Assembly (NCBI GenBank): GCA_029261475.1
Contig: JAJDBG010000052.1
Location: 1-41,310, forward strand
Reading direction: 5' to 3'
From: Nitrospinaceae bacterium
GTDB lineage: Bacteria; Nitrospinota; Nitrospinia; Nitrospinales; VA-1
Length of the DNA stretch: 41,310 nt
Shown piece after piece: positions 28,669 to 37,559 of the stretch. Position 1 is the stretch's first letter; every line of letters begins with the position of its first letter. A model generated the notes under the pieces. That model saw nothing but the letters and a program-made list of their open reading frames with translations. It had not been told where the DNA came from and made no database searches. The position numbers and the translations under genes were made by a program.

Positions 28669-29562
28669 TTAGGGAAATAATAATTTCAAGCCTTGCTCTA
28701 TATTTTTCGGGGAGAAACCAATTTTTTCCTCTGTAGAAGGGTCATATTCCGGTTTTTTGCAAAGCAAACGAGGGATTTGGTCTGGAACCAGGGTTCCTAT
28801 CCCAAATCTAGAGGAAATACTTGCCCAAACAGACAGAATTTCCAAGGAAAGGAAAATTTTTCTTCGGTTTACTTTGAAATGAAGACATAAGCTATCGACC
28901 AGTTCCTCGAATGTCATTGACTCTGGTCCGGCGAGAACCAGTGATTCTTGCGAAACCCTGTCCGATTTTACAGCGGACACGATAGCTTCGACCACATCTT
29001 CTACATAAATAGGCGAAAGTTTGCAATTTTCATCACTAATGCAGGGAATAAAGGGCCAACGCTGGACCGATTGTGCCAAACGATTGATGGGATCATTCAA
29101 TCCAGGACCATAGCATTCCCCGGGCTGAAGGATCAGCCAGGACAAGCCCGACGCCTTCACTGCCTCTTCGGCCCTCAATTTGCTCACCGCATAAGCACCA
29201 CCGTCGGCCTGCGCTGAGCGACTGCTCACAAAAATGAACCGACTCACGCCTTTGGCCTGGCAGGCAGTGATCAGATTTTCTGTTCCTTCAAAGTTGACCC
29301 TGAAATATTCAAACTCATTGTTCGAATGTGTCAGAGCGGCCATGTGCAAAACGGTATCACACCCCTCAACGGCTTTAAGAAGAGAGGACGGATCTAGCAA
29401 ATCAGCACGGATCGTTTTGCAAATACCTTCTTTCAGTGGTCGCCGATGGACCAAAGCGCAAATGCTAAAAACGTCTACTTCTCTCAACTTCTGTAAAACG
29501 CGATGGCCCAGTCCACCAGAAGCTCCAGTCAATAATATTTTTTGGGTCATTGGTTTTACCAT
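28669..29562 (-). CDS. NAD(P)-dependent epimerase/extended SDR family protein
   Basis: Predicted cytoplasmic oxidoreductase or epimerase of 297 residues, probably acting on a nucleotide sugar or related substrate. The Rossmann motif TGASGGLG is at about 12-19, and DLLDPSSL and VLHMAALTHSN follow. The catalytic pair is YAVSK at about 127-131, downstream of FVSSRSA. The C-terminal half (PEYDPSTEEKIGFSPKNIEQGL) resembles UDP-glucose 4-epimerase-like proteins. Start may be the first ATG or the one four codons later; neither has a strong Shine-Dalgarno. The substrate cannot be told from sequence. Adjacent glycosyltransferases suggest surface-sugar metabolism. Confidence 0.85.
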   Translation of the reverse strand: MVKPMTQKILLTGASGGLGHRVLQKLREVDVFSICALVHRRPLKEGICKTIRADLLDPSSLLKAVEGCDTVLHMAALTHSNNEFEYFRVNFEGTENLITACQAKGVSRFIFVSSRSAQADGGAYAVSKLRAEEAVKASGLSWLILQPGECYGPGLNDPINRLAQSVQRWPFIPCISDENCKLSPIYVEDVVEAIVSAVKSDRVSQESLVLAGPESMTFEELVDSLCLHFKVNRRKIFLSLEILSVWASISSRFGIGTLVPDQIPRLLCKKPEYDPSTEEKIGFSPKNIEQGLKLLFP

Positions 29563-29741
29563 CTGATTTTTGAAATAAATAATACGATAGGCACCATTTT
29601 ATCATGAGTATCTTTGCAAATTGCCTCAGGAAAGCTGATTTCCCTTCATTTATAGTTTCTACCCCGCAATCCTTCCATCATAACCTAATGCAGCTTGTTC
29701 CTATATGTAAGCTCAGATAAACTAAAATTGTATTTTACCGA

Positions 29742-29747
29742 TATACT
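29742..29747 (+). promoter_or_regulatory. Possible -10 element of the glycosyltransferase operon
   Basis: TATACT (one mismatch from TATAAT) lies about 45 bases before the TTG start of the plus-strand operon, in the AT-rich divergent spacer. No good -35 is found 16-18 bases upstream, so an activator or other sigma factor may be needed. Confidence 0.3.
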
Positions 29748-29791
29748 ATAGAGGACTGTATACTCGTCACTTAATTTAATGAAGACAAGCG

Positions 29792-31438
29792 TTGGCTCAC
29801 TCTAAAATTCCATCCACGTTGAAAAATTTTCTTAAATTCCAGTATCCCCTGCTCTTCCTGATCCTTTACTCTTCGCTACTGATACTGCCCGGTCTTTCTG
29901 ACTCGGCTTTGCAGGTAGATGAAGGGGCGGACACTTTTGTCAGCACGACGATTCTGAAATACAATGTTCCCAAACACTCGGACGGACTAAACTCTACGAT
30001 GCCCTATGCGGATGTTTACGAGGGGCTGTTTGTTTACCGGACCTGGCTTCCTTATTATCTGCAAGCGGGTTTCATGGAGTTTTTAGGTACTTCTACTTTT
30101 TCGGCCCGTCTGCCTTTTGCTCTTTGCGGTATTTTATCCATCATCGCTCTTTATTATTTTGCGCTACGCACCACGCGATCTCAATCGGTTGCTTTTTACT
30201 CGGGATTTTTACTGGCTTCTTCTGTCCCCGCTCTGCTTTATTTCCGCACCGCCCGCTATGTAGGCCTGCCTATACTGCTCACCCCTTTTTTACTTTATCT
30301 GTACCTCCGGCTATTTGAAAAGAAGCCTTGGAACCCTTTTGCTTTTATCCTGATTTGTCTGGCTTATTTCCAATCCATGTATGTGGAATTCGTTGGAGTC
30401 TTACTCGGGGCTTTGGTCCATTTGTATTTGAATCGAAAAGACATTTTAGCGGAGAATATAAAGCGCGTTTATTTTTCGGCTTTTGTCGTTTCCGCGTTGA
30501 CCATTCCCTGGCTGATCTCCCTCATCCCGGTATTTTCGAACATTTCCGAGTATTACCAAAATGCCAGCATCCTCGTTCAAAATAACGCACTGTCTCCATT
30601 CACCCGGCTTGCAGGCTACCTGTTTCAGACCAATAATACCGTATTTCCTTTTATCCTGATCCCATTGTTCTGGTTCAAGCCATTGCGATCGCATTGGAAG
30701 ACTTTGCAACTCCCTTTATTGTGTCTGGGAGGTATCTACTTGACGGCGACGGTCCATTCCATTCCCATGCAACAGTATGTCTCAGCAGGCATTCCGCTTT
30801 TGTGCTTCCTGCTCGGGATGATCCTTGGAAAAGGGCTGGAGCGAAAACCCAGGGCGCAGACTTTGGCGGCCGCAACTCTGGTCCTCGTCAATCTGCTTCA
30901 TATTGGACCGCTGTGGATTTTTAAACCGGTCGTGCAAAACGCGCGCGACCTCTTTAGCGGACCCCGCCTCGAATCGGTCCACGGCACATTCATGAGAGAG
31001 ATTTCTCTGCAGTCACATTTATTCGATTATGGCTACGAATTGGCGCACCGTTATCAAGGCCCACTCGATGCCATCCTCCATTTTTTTGAAACGCATGGAG
31101 CCGCCGGGGATTCATGTTATATTGACAATGAGCCTGAATCGCTCACTTTCTATACGGGAATGAAGATGATTGACGATGCTTCGCTCAACCCGTCAAATCC
31201 TCCCAAATGGATTGTGTTACGTGGCGACCGCTGGTTCCCGGAAAATAACGGGCAGGGCAAAGACTCTGTACTGGAGCAAATTCTGAGCACGCATCGCTAT
31301 GAACAATCGGTCTTACCTGCCCCGAAAATACGCACCAATAATTCCTATGACATTCAGCTCCACAGATATCGCTCGCCCAAAGGTTTTGATAAAATACGCA
31401 TCTACGAATTGATTGACCTCAACCAGCCGAAACCGTGA
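29792..31438 (+). CDS. GT-C fold membrane glycosyltransferase (ArnT/PMT-like)
   Basis: Predicted integral membrane transferase of 548 residues that would use a polyprenyl-phosphate sugar donor on the periplasmic side. Helix 1 (about 18-36) is followed by QVDEGADTF (about 41-49), the acidic first periplasmic loop typical of GT-C enzymes. A further nine or so helices run to about residue 370. A soluble C-terminal domain of about 160 residues follows. The start is TTG with no strong Shine-Dalgarno, and no upstream ATG is in frame. It overlaps the next gene by four bases (GTGA). That gene is the likely maker of its donor. Confidence 0.8.
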   Translation: MAHSKIPSTLKNFLKFQYPLLFLILYSSLLILPGLSDSALQVDEGADTFVSTTILKYNVPKHSDGLNSTMPYADVYEGLFVYRTWLPYYLQAGFMEFLGTSTFSARLPFALCGILSIIALYYFALRTTRSQSVAFYSGFLLASSVPALLYFRTARYVGLPILLTPFLLYLYLRLFEKKPWNPFAFILICLAYFQSMYVEFVGVLLGALVHLYLNRKDILAENIKRVYFSAFVVSALTIPWLISLIPVFSNISEYYQNASILVQNNALSPFTRLAGYLFQTNNTVFPFILIPLFWFKPLRSHWKTLQLPLLCLGGIYLTATVHSIPMQQYVSAGIPLLCFLLGMILGKGLERKPRAQTLAAATLVLVNLLHIGPLWIFKPVVQNARDLFSGPRLESVHGTFMREISLQSHLFDYGYELAHRYQGPLDAILHFFETHGAAGDSCYIDNEPESLTFYTGMKMIDDASLNPSNPPKWIVLRGDRWFPENNGQGKDSVLEQILSTHRYEQSVLPAPKIRTNNSYDIQLHRYRSPKGFDKIRIYELIDLNQPKP

Positions 31439-32394
31439 AGCTCATCATACAAATCCCCTGCCTCAACGAGGAACATACACTTCCCCTGACTCTGAGCGAA
31501 CTGCCTGAAAAAATCGACGGCATCGACAGCATAGAAACTCTGGTGGTGGACGATGGCAGTAGCGACCGCACGGTAGAGGTTGCCCGGGAGCACAAGGTCG
31601 ATCACATTCTATCCCTGGGATCGAACAAAGGCTTGGCCAAAGCTTTTCTGGCAGGACTGAACAGGGCATTGGAACTGGGAGCGGACATCATCGTGAACAC
31701 CGATGCCGACAATCAATACAACGCCAATGATATTCCCAAACTGATACAGCCCATTCTGGAAAAACGTGCCGACATGGTCATCGGCAATCGGCGTGTCGAG
31801 ACGATCAAACATTTTTCGCCCTGGAAAATTTTCCTACAAAAATGCGGCAGTTGGTTCGTTCGACAAATTTCCGGAACCAAGGTTCCCGATGCCACTTGCG
31901 GTTTCCGAGCCTGGTCTCGTTCAGCGGCGATGCAGGTCAATGTCGTTTCCGATTTCACCTACACGGTGGAAACACTCATCAGTGCCGGGAACCACAATCT
32001 CGCGATGGAATATGTAGATATCCGCGTCAACGAAAAATTACGCGAGTCGCGTTTGTTTCCCAGTATCTCTTCCTATTTGAAACGCACCTTAGTGACCATC
32101 ATCAAAATTTATTCGATGTACAAACCCCTCAAAGTTTTCGCTATCGCCGGGGGAGTTACATTTATGATGGGTTTTGCCATCGGCTGTCGTTACCTGTATT
32201 TCTTTTTTCAAGGCATGACAGAAGGCCATATCCAATCGCTCATCCTCTCCGCCATCCTTCTCATCGTCGGATTCCAAATCATCATGATGGGCATCGTCGC
32301 CGATTTGATTGCCATCAACCGACAACTCCTTGAAGACATTCAGATCCGCGTAAAAAAAAGAGACATGGATTCTGGAAGAGACGATTCACAGTAA
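31435..32394 (+). CDS. GT2 family polyprenyl-phosphate sugar synthase (DPM1-like)
   Basis: Predicted to transfer a sugar from a nucleotide donor to undecaprenyl phosphate. It has 319 residues. The GT-A domain has IPCLNEEHTLPLTL, VVDDGSSDRT (about 38-47) and the metal-binding NTDADNQY (about 87-94). The acceptor-side DATCGFRAWSR follows. Two C-terminal membrane helices (about 236-256 and 266-290) resemble GtrB/ArnC-type enzymes. GTG start inside the stop of the upstream GT-C gene. Together they form a donor-maker and donor-user pair. Which sugar is moved cannot be read from the sequence. Confidence 0.87.
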   Translation: MKLIIQIPCLNEEHTLPLTLSELPEKIDGIDSIETLVVDDGSSDRTVEVAREHKVDHILSLGSNKGLAKAFLAGLNRALELGADIIVNTDADNQYNANDIPKLIQPILEKRADMVIGNRRVETIKHFSPWKIFLQKCGSWFVRQISGTKVPDATCGFRAWSRSAAMQVNVVSDFTYTVETLISAGNHNLAMEYVDIRVNEKLRESRLFPSISSYLKRTLVTIIKIYSMYKPLKVFAIAGGVTFMMGFAIGCRYLYFFFQGMTEGHIQSLILSAILLIVGFQIIMMGIVADLIAINRQLLEDIQIRVKKRDMDSGRDDSQ

Positions 32395-32407
32395 GCCCGG
32401 GTTCTCA

Positions 32408-33640
32408 ATGACTGACTCTGAAAATGAATTGCGGGTTCTCGTCGTCGCCACCACTTTCCCACGCTGGGAGGGCGATGCCGAACCACGCTTTGTTTTTGAC
32501 CTGACTAAACGGCTCGCAAAAAAAGTTTCGTTGTATGCTTTGGTCCCACACGCTCCCGACGCGGAGGAATACGAAACACTGGAGGGAGTGCGCATCATCC
32601 GCTATCCCTACGCTTACCCAAAATCCGAGCAGGTGCTTTGTTACGAAGGCGGCATTCTCCCCAAGCTGAAAACCAACCCCAATGCCAAAAAACAATTGCC
32701 CGGCTTCCTGCTCGCGCAGGCTTATCATTTGTGGCGCACCTGTCGCAAACACAAGATCAATTTCATTCACTGCCATTGGATCGTGCCGCAGGGGTTTTTT
32801 GTTTCCCTGCTAAACGCAGTGACCGGCATTCCATTTATTCTGACCGCCCTCGGCGGCGACGTTTATGCCTTCCCGAAAAACCCCATTGCCCGTGCCATCA
32901 AACGCTTTGCCCTGTCACGCGCAAAAGCGTGCGCAGTGAATAGCCACTCCGTTAAAGAAACATTGGAAACCATTTATCCCGACGGCTCCTACCCCTACAT
33001 CCCCAACGGAGTCGATGAAACGATTTTCTGCTCAGAACGCTATGACCCGCAATTAAAAACTGAGCTTGGCATTGAAGGTCTTTTGCTCTTGGGCGTGGGA
33101 CGTTTTGCAGAGAAAAAAGGCTTCCGTTACCTCATCGAAGCCTTGCCTAAAGTTTTGGCAGAAGAACCATCAGCGCGTCTGGTTCTGGTAGGATTCGGTC
33201 CCGAAGAGGGCGCACTCAAACGTCAGGTACAGGAACTCGGTCTGCAAGGAAAAGTCATCTTCCCCGGCTCAAAATCGGGAGAAGGACTGGCGCGGTACTA
33301 TGCCACAGCCGATGTGTTCATCGGACCCTCCATCATCGCCGAAAGCGGCGACACCGAAGGGCAAGGCGTGGTGTTTCTAGAAGCCCTCGCCTCCAAGACC
33401 GCAGTCGTCGCCAGCGAAGTCGGAGGCATCGTCGATATGATAAAGGAGGGTGAAACCGGATTGACCGTCCCGCAAAAAAATTCACAGGCACTGGCTGAAA
33501 AAATCATCGCCCTATGCAAAAACCCCGAGCTAAGACAAAAACTCGCAGAAAACGGCAGACACCTCGTAGAAGAACAATACTGCTGGGACGCTGTCGCCGA
33601 AAAATACCTGGAACTATACAGGGGAATCAAGCGGGGCTAG
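32408..33640 (+). CDS. GT4 family glycosyltransferase
   Basis: Cytoplasmic GT-B transferase of 410 residues. The N-terminal acceptor domain has VVATTFPRWEGDAEPRFVFDLTKRL and HCHWIVPQG. The donor domain has GVGRFAEKKGFRYLIEALPKV and the EX7E motif within ESGDTEGQGVVFLEAL (about 318-333). The VGGIVDMIKEGETGLTVP end is typical. It follows the GT2 gene after 13 bases, so it is third in the operon. It ends in TAG. Likely builds a surface glycan or glycolipid. The substrate is unknown. Confidence 0.9.
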   Translation: MTDSENELRVLVVATTFPRWEGDAEPRFVFDLTKRLAKKVSLYALVPHAPDAEEYETLEGVRIIRYPYAYPKSEQVLCYEGGILPKLKTNPNAKKQLPGFLLAQAYHLWRTCRKHKINFIHCHWIVPQGFFVSLLNAVTGIPFILTALGGDVYAFPKNPIARAIKRFALSRAKACAVNSHSVKETLETIYPDGSYPYIPNGVDETIFCSERYDPQLKTELGIEGLLLLGVGRFAEKKGFRYLIEALPKVLAEEPSARLVLVGFGPEEGALKRQVQELGLQGKVIFPGSKSGEGLARYYATADVFIGPSIIAESGDTEGQGVVFLEALASKTAVVASEVGGIVDMIKEGETGLTVPQKNSQALAEKIIALCKNPELRQKLAENGRHLVEEQYCWDAVAEKYLELYRGIKRG

Positions 33641-33742
33641 CAGAAATTCTTCGCTATCGCTCAAAAGGATTGGCTAAAAATATGTGTAAAACGTTATAAC
33701 AATACACAGCAAGAAATACAGACACTTATTGTTTACAAATAA

Positions 33743-33771
33743 GGCCCTCCTCCTCAAAGGGAGAAAGGGCC
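33743..33771. terminator. Terminator-like hairpin between convergent genes
   Basis: GGCCCT pairs with AGGGCC, with additional CTCC/GGAG pairing inside. It lies between the GT4 gene (plus) and the aldolase/dehydrogenase gene (minus), about 100 bases from each stop. On the minus strand it is followed by TTATTTGT, a loose T-tract. It probably serves one or both transcripts. Confidence 0.5.
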
Positions 33772-33845
33772 ATACGATTTGTAATTACAATACGAGTCCA
33801 GAATCGTCGCAATCAGTTCTATTTCCACCGGGCGTTGCCCGGCGG

Positions 33846-35903
33846 TCAGCGCGGGCTGGCGGCTATGTTGCCTCCGTCTACGGTGAGGACGCTTCCCGTT
33901 GTCTTCTCTGCGAGTGCCAAGCTCAGGAAGCCTTGCGCGACGTCGGTATCGTACACTTCGCTTTCCAACAGGTTGTTGCGAAAGTACTCGTCGGCGGAAA
34001 GGTTGCGTGCGGCGGCCCGTTTGGCGATCACTTCTTCTGTGAAAATTCCTGTGCGTATGCGGTCGGCGTTGATGGCATTGGAGCGCACGCCTTCGCTTCC
34101 GTAATCGAGAGCGTACTGTTTCATCAATGCCATGACGGCGGCTTTGGGAAGTGCGTAGGGTCCGAAATTCTTGCCCGGATTGAAGGCGGCCTTGGATGCG
34201 TTGAACAGTAGAACGCCTCCGGTTTTCTGGCGGCGAAACAGTCGAACGGATTCGGAGGCCATGGTTTGATGGGCGAAAAAGTTCAATTCAAAACTTTTAC
34301 GCAACAGGTCTGAATCGATATCGGACATGGAACCTTGCATGGCGTTACCGGCATTGGAAATCAAGATATCGAGTCCGCCATAGAGCCGCATGACTTCTAA
34401 AAACGATTCGCGCACCGCTTCCTCGTCTGTCACGTTGATGGCCCTGCAAGCGACGCTGACCTTGCTTTCTTTTCTGATAGTCTCGGCAACGCTCTCCAGT
34501 TTATCGCTGTCCAAATCGCTCAAGAAAAGATTCGCGCCATGGGCCGCGAAGAGTCGTGCGGTTGCATAGCCGATGCCACTGGCCGCGCCGGTGACATAAG
34601 CCACTTTTCCCTGAAGCCGTGCGGGCTTGCTTTTTCCCAGCTTGGCTTGCTCCAGTGACCAATACTCCATATCGAACAAATCGCCATCGCCGAGGGGTTT
34701 GAAATCGCCGATGCTGAAGGATTTGCGAATCACGTCGAGAGCGTGCTGATAAATATCTGCGGAAATTTTCGTTTCCTTTGCGGTTTTGCCAATCGTCAAC
34801 AGGCCCAGTCCTGCAACCAGAATCACACGTGGCAAGCGGTCGAGTTCTTTTTTCTCCACTTCCTTTGCTTGTTTGTTGCCTTCGAAGTAGACATGGTAAG
34901 CGTCCATGTAATGATCCAGAGCATCTTCTATTTCGGCGCGCAAGGCTTCGGGATCGCCCAGGCTTTGCAAATTCAGGAGAAGAGGTTTCTGTTTTGTGCG
35001 GATCACGTGATCGGGTGTGACGGTTCCGATCTGCGACCATGTCGCGCATTCTTCGCTGGATGCAAATTCGCGCAGGACTTCATCCTCGCGATAATGAACG
35101 AGCCAGGACGTGCCTGAACGTTCTTCAAACAGGCCTCTTAACTTGGGGCCAATGGATTGCAGGATTTCATTCGGGCTCAGATTTGTAGCGTTTTGCAATG
35201 GAGTGAACGCTTTCAGCGGCTTGCTGGCGATGTATTCCTCTGCCTGGGTCACGGCCTCGATATGACGGTCGTAACTTTCTTTCGCGGTATCTCCAAAGGT
35301 GAACAAACCATGATTGACTAGCAACAGGCCTTTAACTTTGGGGTCCTTCTCATAGATCTCTGCGGAGGCTTTTGCCAGATCAAAACCCGGCATGATGTAG
35401 GGAACGACTCCAATCGTGTCACCGTAAATTTCTTTACACAGTTCTTCTGCATTGGGCTGGTTCGCCAATACCAATGAAGAGTCGGCATGCGAATGGTCGA
35501 TGAACTTATGTGGCAGGAAAGCGTGCAATAAAGTTTCGACCGATGGATTGGGAGAAGACGCGTCCAGCAGATGAGTTCTTTGTTCGTTGACCATGTCCTC
35601 GTCGCTCAAGGAATCCAGGTTCCGCAATTTGATCAAATGATCGAGCGTCACTCCGGGCAAGCCGGGAGGGAGAAGGGTATCGAGATCCCATCCACTCCCT
35701 TTAACATACAGCGTATTGACTTTTTCACCGACCTTGTTGGTCGCTACCGATTTTACGGATGTGTTGCCGCCGCCATGCAGGACTAAAGCGGGATTTTTAC
35801 CGATAAGGCGCGAGGTATAAACGCGCAGGGCAACGTCTTCCGAACAATCTTTATATTCTTTGATTGCCGCTTTTGCATCGGCATCTTTCCATTCGTTTTG
35901 CAT
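33846..35903 (-). CDS. Bifunctional class II aldolase / short-chain dehydrogenase
   Basis: Two-domain protein of 685 residues from the ATG chosen here (a TTG four codons earlier has no usable ribosome binding site). The N-terminal class II aldolase/adducin domain has LVLHGGGNTSVK, the zinc ligands in DHSHADSS (about 134-141) and VNHGLFTFGD (about 195). The C-terminal Rossmann domain has TGAASGIG (about 437), SNAGNAM and YALPK (about 581). This matches the rhamnulose-phosphate aldolase/alcohol dehydrogenase-like fusion family, but no rhamnose genes are nearby, so the substrate is open. It lies 17 bases after the GT-C-like gene and is probably co-transcribed. Confidence 0.9.
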   Translation of the reverse strand: MQNEWKDADAKAAIKEYKDCSEDVALRVYTSRLIGKNPALVLHGGGNTSVKSVATNKVGEKVNTLYVKGSGWDLDTLLPPGLPGVTLDHLIKLRNLDSLSDEDMVNEQRTHLLDASSPNPSVETLLHAFLPHKFIDHSHADSSLVLANQPNAEELCKEIYGDTIGVVPYIMPGFDLAKASAEIYEKDPKVKGLLLVNHGLFTFGDTAKESYDRHIEAVTQAEEYIASKPLKAFTPLQNATNLSPNEILQSIGPKLRGLFEERSGTSWLVHYREDEVLREFASSEECATWSQIGTVTPDHVIRTKQKPLLLNLQSLGDPEALRAEIEDALDHYMDAYHVYFEGNKQAKEVEKKELDRLPRVILVAGLGLLTIGKTAKETKISADIYQHALDVIRKSFSIGDFKPLGDGDLFDMEYWSLEQAKLGKSKPARLQGKVAYVTGAASGIGYATARLFAAHGANLFLSDLDSDKLESVAETIRKESKVSVACRAINVTDEEAVRESFLEVMRLYGGLDILISNAGNAMQGSMSDIDSDLLRKSFELNFFAHQTMASESVRLFRRQKTGGVLLFNASKAAFNPGKNFGPYALPKAAVMALMKQYALDYGSEGVRSNAINADRIRTGIFTEEVIAKRAAARNLSADEYFRNNLLESEVYDTDVAQGFLSLALAEKTTGSVLTVDGGNIAASPR

Positions 35904-35920
35904 ATTATTTTCCAATCCTA

Positions 35921-37447
35921 TTAAAATGACGAGGAAGGATGAGGCTCATCCTTCAAATGCTTTCCTAATTTATACCCGCAAAACAGGGTCAAACACAATA
36001 AGACAATGGGTGGCCCAGCAAACAACACCATCGGATAACCAAAGCGTTTCAAATAATACCACCAGAAATTGGGGGCGTTCACTGCCAAACCCCACTGCAG
36101 TGCCTCGCCCACATTGCGACCCGCAAAGCGGGTTCCCTGCAAAGCCATTTCCGTGCGTTTCTGCATGGTTGCGGAGTCACCCATCCCGCGCAAAACTTCA
36201 GCCAATTGACGCCACTGCCCAATCAGTGGTGAGTGGGCAACATCGTACAACAACAAGGTTTCTGGTTTTGTGTACTGCGTTTGCAATTGATAATAAAATC
36301 GCGCCATGTTGACAGATACCGCCGGAACCTGAATCAACGCCCCGGCAATGACCACAACAGCAATAGCACGCTTGAAAAATACTCGGGTCCAGACTTTCGC
36401 CAAATAACCGAGAGGCAAAATCCAGAAGGGGAAAACCGCCAGCAACAATCTTGGCCCCCAGCTCATCCCGCCAAACCAACTGTGCCAGAATGAGAACAAC
36501 ATCATATGAGACAGAACAATCCAGGCAAGCAAAAACGCCATCTGCGGACGCTTGCGGAAAAGTGCAGGGACTCCAAAACAAGCTATGAGCAAAATCGGAT
36601 TGTATAGAAAAACCGACTTGCCTGGCGAAAACAACATCCCCAGAAAACCCGTCCAGAAATGCGGGACCAGTCCGCTTTCGTATCCCGTTTCAAAAGCATC
36701 GCCAAAACGCGCGTAATTATAATACAGCAATCCTAAGCCAAAACAGACCACGGGCATCAGAAAATAAATGCCTTCGCGTAACCGCGCCATCCAACCCTTG
36801 CGAACCACCCCTGTCCAGCAGGCATAAACAAAAAATCCCGGAAGAGCAATCGCCGATGCAGATCGTAGAGACAAAGCCAGGCCAAAAAAAATGCCCGCCC
36901 AAACGGTCAGGCGACCGAATGACTCACGATCACCCGTCAAACAATAAGCCGAAGCCAGCAGGAAAAGAGCCGTCGCGGGCTCGCTCATAAATACTTCGGA
37001 GTAGGGCCATGCAATGGTTCCCAGACCAAAGCCAAGACTGAGCCAGCAAGCCACGTGGCTGGAAAAAAACAAGCGTCGCATAGCAAAAAAGTAGATGAGG
37101 ACGCAAGTTGTCGGCGTCACAATCACATTGAAAAGACTCACCGAAAAACGGGTTGCGAAGACAGGATCGATTCCCAGTATCCAGCCGAGACCCTTGCCTA
37201 AAAAATAGAGCGGCAGAACCAGCACACTCATCCCCAGACCGTATTTCGAGTAATATTTTTCTGCAAAAGGCCCAGCGACATGCTCGGAGAAACTGACACT
37301 CTGGTACTCCGCAAGACTTTGCGTCAACAGGAACATGGTCTTGCCATCCGAGCTTTGAATAGAACCCTGAGCGGTGAGCAAGTACAACGAAAAAAAGAAA
37401 AGAAACAGGATCGCGGGGATGGGGAGTGTTTTAGGGGAAAACCTCAT
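35921..37447 (-). CDS. Multi-pass membrane protein, probable GT-C glycosyltransferase
   Basis: Predicted inner-membrane protein of 508 residues with about ten to twelve helices. The first (about 9-27) is followed by an acidic periplasmic loop SSDGKTMFLLTQSLAE. Later come YGLGMSVLVLPLYFLG, SEPATALFLLASAYCL, RSASAIALPGFFVY and a GGMSWGPRLLLAVFPF segment seen in GT-C/PMT-like proteins. The ATG has no Shine-Dalgarno: the upstream bases read CCTCCTT on this strand. Assignment rests on topology and a few motifs, so a non-enzymatic membrane role is possible. Confidence 0.7.
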   Translation of the reverse strand: MRFSPKTLPIPAILFLFFFSLYLLTAQGSIQSSDGKTMFLLTQSLAEYQSVSFSEHVAGPFAEKYYSKYGLGMSVLVLPLYFLGKGLGWILGIDPVFATRFSVSLFNVIVTPTTCVLIYFFAMRRLFFSSHVACWLSLGFGLGTIAWPYSEVFMSEPATALFLLASAYCLTGDRESFGRLTVWAGIFFGLALSLRSASAIALPGFFVYACWTGVVRKGWMARLREGIYFLMPVVCFGLGLLYYNYARFGDAFETGYESGLVPHFWTGFLGMLFSPGKSVFLYNPILLIACFGVPALFRKRPQMAFLLAWIVLSHMMLFSFWHSWFGGMSWGPRLLLAVFPFWILPLGYLAKVWTRVFFKRAIAVVVIAGALIQVPAVSVNMARFYYQLQTQYTKPETLLLYDVAHSPLIGQWRQLAEVLRGMGDSATMQKRTEMALQGTRFAGRNVGEALQWGLAVNAPNFWWYYLKRFGYPMVLFAGPPIVLLCLTLFCGYKLGKHLKDEPHPSSSF

Positions 37448-37467
37448 TTATACACAAGGAGGAAGTT

Positions 37468-37521
37468 ATGAAAACCGAAGTCAGCAGGGTTAGGCGATTG
37501 AGATCGACTCACGTCGAGTGA
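37468..37521 (+). CDS. Possible 17-codon leader or small ORF
   Basis: AAGGAGG stands five bases before an ATG that opens a 17-codon frame (MKTEVSRVRRLRSTHVE) ending in TGA, on the strand opposite both neighbours. No promoter or downstream gene is evident. It may be a real small peptide, a leader, or chance. Confidence 0.2.
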   Translation: MKTEVSRVRRLRSTHVE

Positions 37522-37559
37522 TTAAAAACCTACACCCATTAGCCCCGACGGCTCGCCGG

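Noticed and set aside
31609-31958. Minus-strand open frames over the GT2 gene
   Set aside because: They overlap a clearly conserved plus-strand glycosyltransferase and show no family features.
35904-35915. TTG start four codons upstream for the aldolase/dehydrogenase
   Set aside because: The AGGA sequence directly abuts that TTG, leaving no spacer, whereas the ATG at 35903 has suitable spacing.
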